DNA of 64,000 bases, from the NCBI GenBank assembly GCA_016717855.1, contig JADKEV010000022.1, positions 62,001 through 126,000 on the forward strand, written 5' to 3'. The notes below the pieces were generated by a model. It had not been told where the DNA came from. It saw only the letters and a list, made by a program, of their open reading frames with translations, and searched no databases. Shown here piece after piece: positions 62,425-64,000 of the stretch. A program made the position numbers and the translations under genes. This stretch comes from Betaproteobacteria bacterium (GTDB taxonomy: Bacteria > Pseudomonadota > Gammaproteobacteria > Burkholderiales > Casimicrobiaceae). Every line of letters starts with the position of its first letter. The first letter of the stretch is position 1.

Positions 62425-64000
62425 TCAGCGTGGCGCCCTGCGCCGGCGCAGCGCCAGCCAGCCGAGCCCGGCCAGGGCCAGCAGCAACACCAGCCGGCCA
62501 GCGTCGCCCAGCGCCGGAATCACGGTCGGCGACACGACCGCCGGCCCGCCCTGGTCGATGATGGTGCCGTTCGCGGCGAGGTCATCATCGCCGATCTGGC
62601 CATCGGTGATCGAGAACGTGACCGTCGCGTTGTTCGCGGTCGCGCCGGGCAACTGGTACCAGTGCGGTATCGCATTGCCGCCGCCGCCCGGCGTCGGGCC
62701 GAACTTCCAGTACTGCGTGTTGAGCGGCAACGCCTGCGAATAGACGATCTGGAGGGTTATCGTCCCGCCGGCGCCGCAGCCCATCGCCTGGAACTCGAAC
62801 AGGCCGAAGGGGAAGCTGACTCCGGCGGGCGGCACCTGCGCGACAGGCACGAACGCCGGATTGACCAGCGAACACGTGGGCGATCCGGTCAGCGTCACCG
62901 TTCCCGTCACCCCGGGGGTGGCGGTCGGGGCCGAAAACACGGTCAGCAGATTCACCGAATGCGGCGTGCCCGGGGCGGCGCTGGCGTTGAAGTTGCCGTC
63001 CCCGCCGTAGGTCGCGGTCAGCGTCTTCGCGCCCGCCGTGACCGGCGTCAGCGTGCAACTGGCCGCGGGCAGCGTGATGACGCAATTGACCGTGCCGTCG
63101 CTGACCGTGATCGTGCCGGTGGGCGTCCCGGCCCCGGGCGCGGCTGCCGCCACGCCTGCCGTCACCTGGATCGGGGTGAACACGAATGACGGATCCGGCG
63201 TATGCGCGGAGATGGCGGTCGCGGTCGCGGCCTTGCCCACCGTCAGGGTGCCGTTGCCGCCGCCGCTGCTCGCGCTGGGCGAGAACGTCGGCGTGCCGCC
63301 GTAGGACGCGCTCACCGGATACGCGCCGCCAGCAGGCGGCAATACCGGCAACGGCATGCAGGTGGCGGTGGACGTCAGCACCGCCGGAGAACCGAGTGTC
63401 GCCACGCACGCGCTGCCGCCCGCATTGATGATGACGCTGCCGTTCGGCGCGACGGCGCCCGAGCCCGCGGTGACGGCCGCGGTCACCGTGTAGGCCTGCC
63501 CGTAGACGATCGCGCCCGGCGTGACCTGGCTGACGATGGTCGTAGTGGTGACGATGCCCCCGCTGTTGACCGTGTGCGCCACGCCCGCCGAGGTCGCGCT
63601 GTTGAAGTTGGCGTCGCCGTTGTACGTGGCGGTCAGCGTCTTCGCGCCCGACGTGGTCGGCGTCAGGTTGCAGCTTGTCGCCGGGAGCGTGATCGTGCAG
63701 TTGTCGGTCGCATCGCTGACGGCGATGACGCCCGTCGGCGTGCCGGCTCCAGGCGCCGTGACCGCCACCGTCGCCGTCACGGCGATCGGCGCATTGACGT
63801 TGGACGGATTCGGCGTGTGCGTGCCGATCGCCGCCGTCGTCACCGCCTTGTTCACCGTCAGGCTGCCGTTGGCGCCGTTGCTCGCAGCGAACGTCGCCGT
63901 CCCCGCATAGCCGACACTGACCGCGTACGGGCTCGCCGCCGCCGGCACCGCCGGAGCAAGCGTGCACGTGCCCTTCGCGGTCGTGCCGACCGGCGACCCG
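62425..64000 (-). CDS. Surface protein with Ig-like repeats and an IPTL-type C-terminal anchor (5' end outside window)
   Basis: At least 525 residues are visible, open to the window edge. Most is a chain of bacterial Ig-like repeats (GAKTLTATYNGDANFNS, GAGTPTGVIAVSDATDNCTITLPATSC, YPVSASYGGTPTFSP). Near the C-terminus is the block GDDDLAANGTIIDQGGPAV that usually precedes IPTL-CTERM anchors. It is followed by IPALGDAGRLVLLLALAGLGWLALRRRR, a hydrophobic helix and basic tail typical of exosortase-type sorting signals. It is probably exported, processed at the C-terminus and held on the outer surface. Confidence 0.82.
   Translation of the reverse strand, partial: GSPVGTTAKGTCTLAPAVPAAASPYAVSVGYAGTATFAASNGANGSLTVNKAVTTAAIGTHTPNPSNVNAPIAVTATVAVTAPGAGTPTGVIAVSDATDNCTITLPATSCNLTPTTSGAKTLTATYNGDANFNSATSAGVAHTVNSGGIVTTTTIVSQVTPGAIVYGQAYTVTAAVTAGSGAVAPNGSVIINAGGSACVATLGSPAVLTSTATCMPLPVLPPAGGAYPVSASYGGTPTFSPSASSGGGNGTLTVGKAATATAISAHTPDPSFVFTPIQVTAGVAAAAPGAGTPTGTITVSDGTVNCVITLPAASCTLTPVTAGAKTLTATYGGDGNFNASAAPGTPHSVNLLTVFSAPTATPGVTGTVTLTGSPTCSLVNPAFVPVAQVPPAGVSFPFGLFEFQAMGCGAGGTITLQIVYSQALPLNTQYWKFGPTPGGGGNAIPHWYQLPGATANNATVTFSITDGQIGDDDLAANGTIIDQGGPAVVSPTVIPALGDAGRLVLLLALAGLGWLALRRRRAPR
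62941..64000 (-). repeat. Tandem Ig-like repeat, period about 615 bp
   Basis: GTCAGCGTCTTCGCGCCCG recurs at 63017 and 63632, and the encoded blocks GAKTLTATY and PGAGTPTG recur with the same spacing of about 205 residues. The array continues beyond the window. Confidence 0.7.

Overview
The window looks like chromosome of a high-GC betaproteobacterium of the order Burkholderiales. The evidence is the large set of Bug/TctC periplasmic binding proteins, a type-2 argC, a tonB-exbBD-hemP-piuC iron cluster and an IPTL-type surface anchor. This is inferred from gene content; no rRNA or species marker is present.

Positions 1-44,050 form a dense accessory catabolic region. It holds a thiamine-diphosphate enzyme, two 3-hydroxyisobutyrate-dehydrogenase-like genes, a class III CoA-transferase, four MmgE/PrpD genes (one frameshifted, one decayed), aldehyde dehydrogenases, GMC alcohol oxidases, short-chain dehydrogenases, an NDP-forming acyl-CoA synthetase, tricarballylate genes tcuAB, a leuCD-type hydro-lyase pair, a flavin monooxygenase, and seven orphan tricarboxylate receptors (one decayed). 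The set fits uptake and oxidation of small carboxylic acids and alcohols. I see no transcription factor, sigma factor or transposase gene in it.

The most interesting signal is non-coding. At least 17 sites in this region, on both strands, share a two-part element of about 42 bp: a direct repeat resembling GTTAGCG-N3-CTTACCG with a 10-bp period, then CGACTGGAC or CGTCTGGAC starting 21-23 bp after the TTACCG box, usually preceded by an A-tract. Sixteen lie about 40-165 bp upstream of the first start codon of a transcription unit or its leader, in the correct orientation. Six pairs are back to back. None was found right of position 44,046. I infer a common promoter class (ECF-sigma-like) or activator site defining one regulon. 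At three of these promoters the first codons downstream encode the N-terminus of a zinc alcohol dehydrogenase whose body is missing. Two of these leaders are nearly identical over 60 bp, which suggests that a promoter-plus-leader cassette has been copied in front of unrelated genes.

A tRNA-Arg(CCG) at 44,131-44,207 marks the border. To its right is ordinary chromosome: argC, a multi-rhodanese protein, a CBS protein, a zinc alcohol dehydrogenase ending in a poly-G tract, a Fur-box iron-uptake cluster (tonB, exbB, exbD, hemP, a siderophore receptor, piuC), DUF2237, an SGNH hydrolase, a DUF294 protein with an exonuclease, a NUDIX-metallo-beta-lactamase fusion, one more Bug receptor with an alpha/beta hydrolase, and the C-terminal part of an Ig-repeat surface protein.

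Many genes, including argC, tonB and exbD, carry single frameshifts, mostly in G/C runs. Part of this is probably sequence error. The two minus-strand genes at 10.3-12.8 kb carry several lesions each and look more like real pseudogenes.
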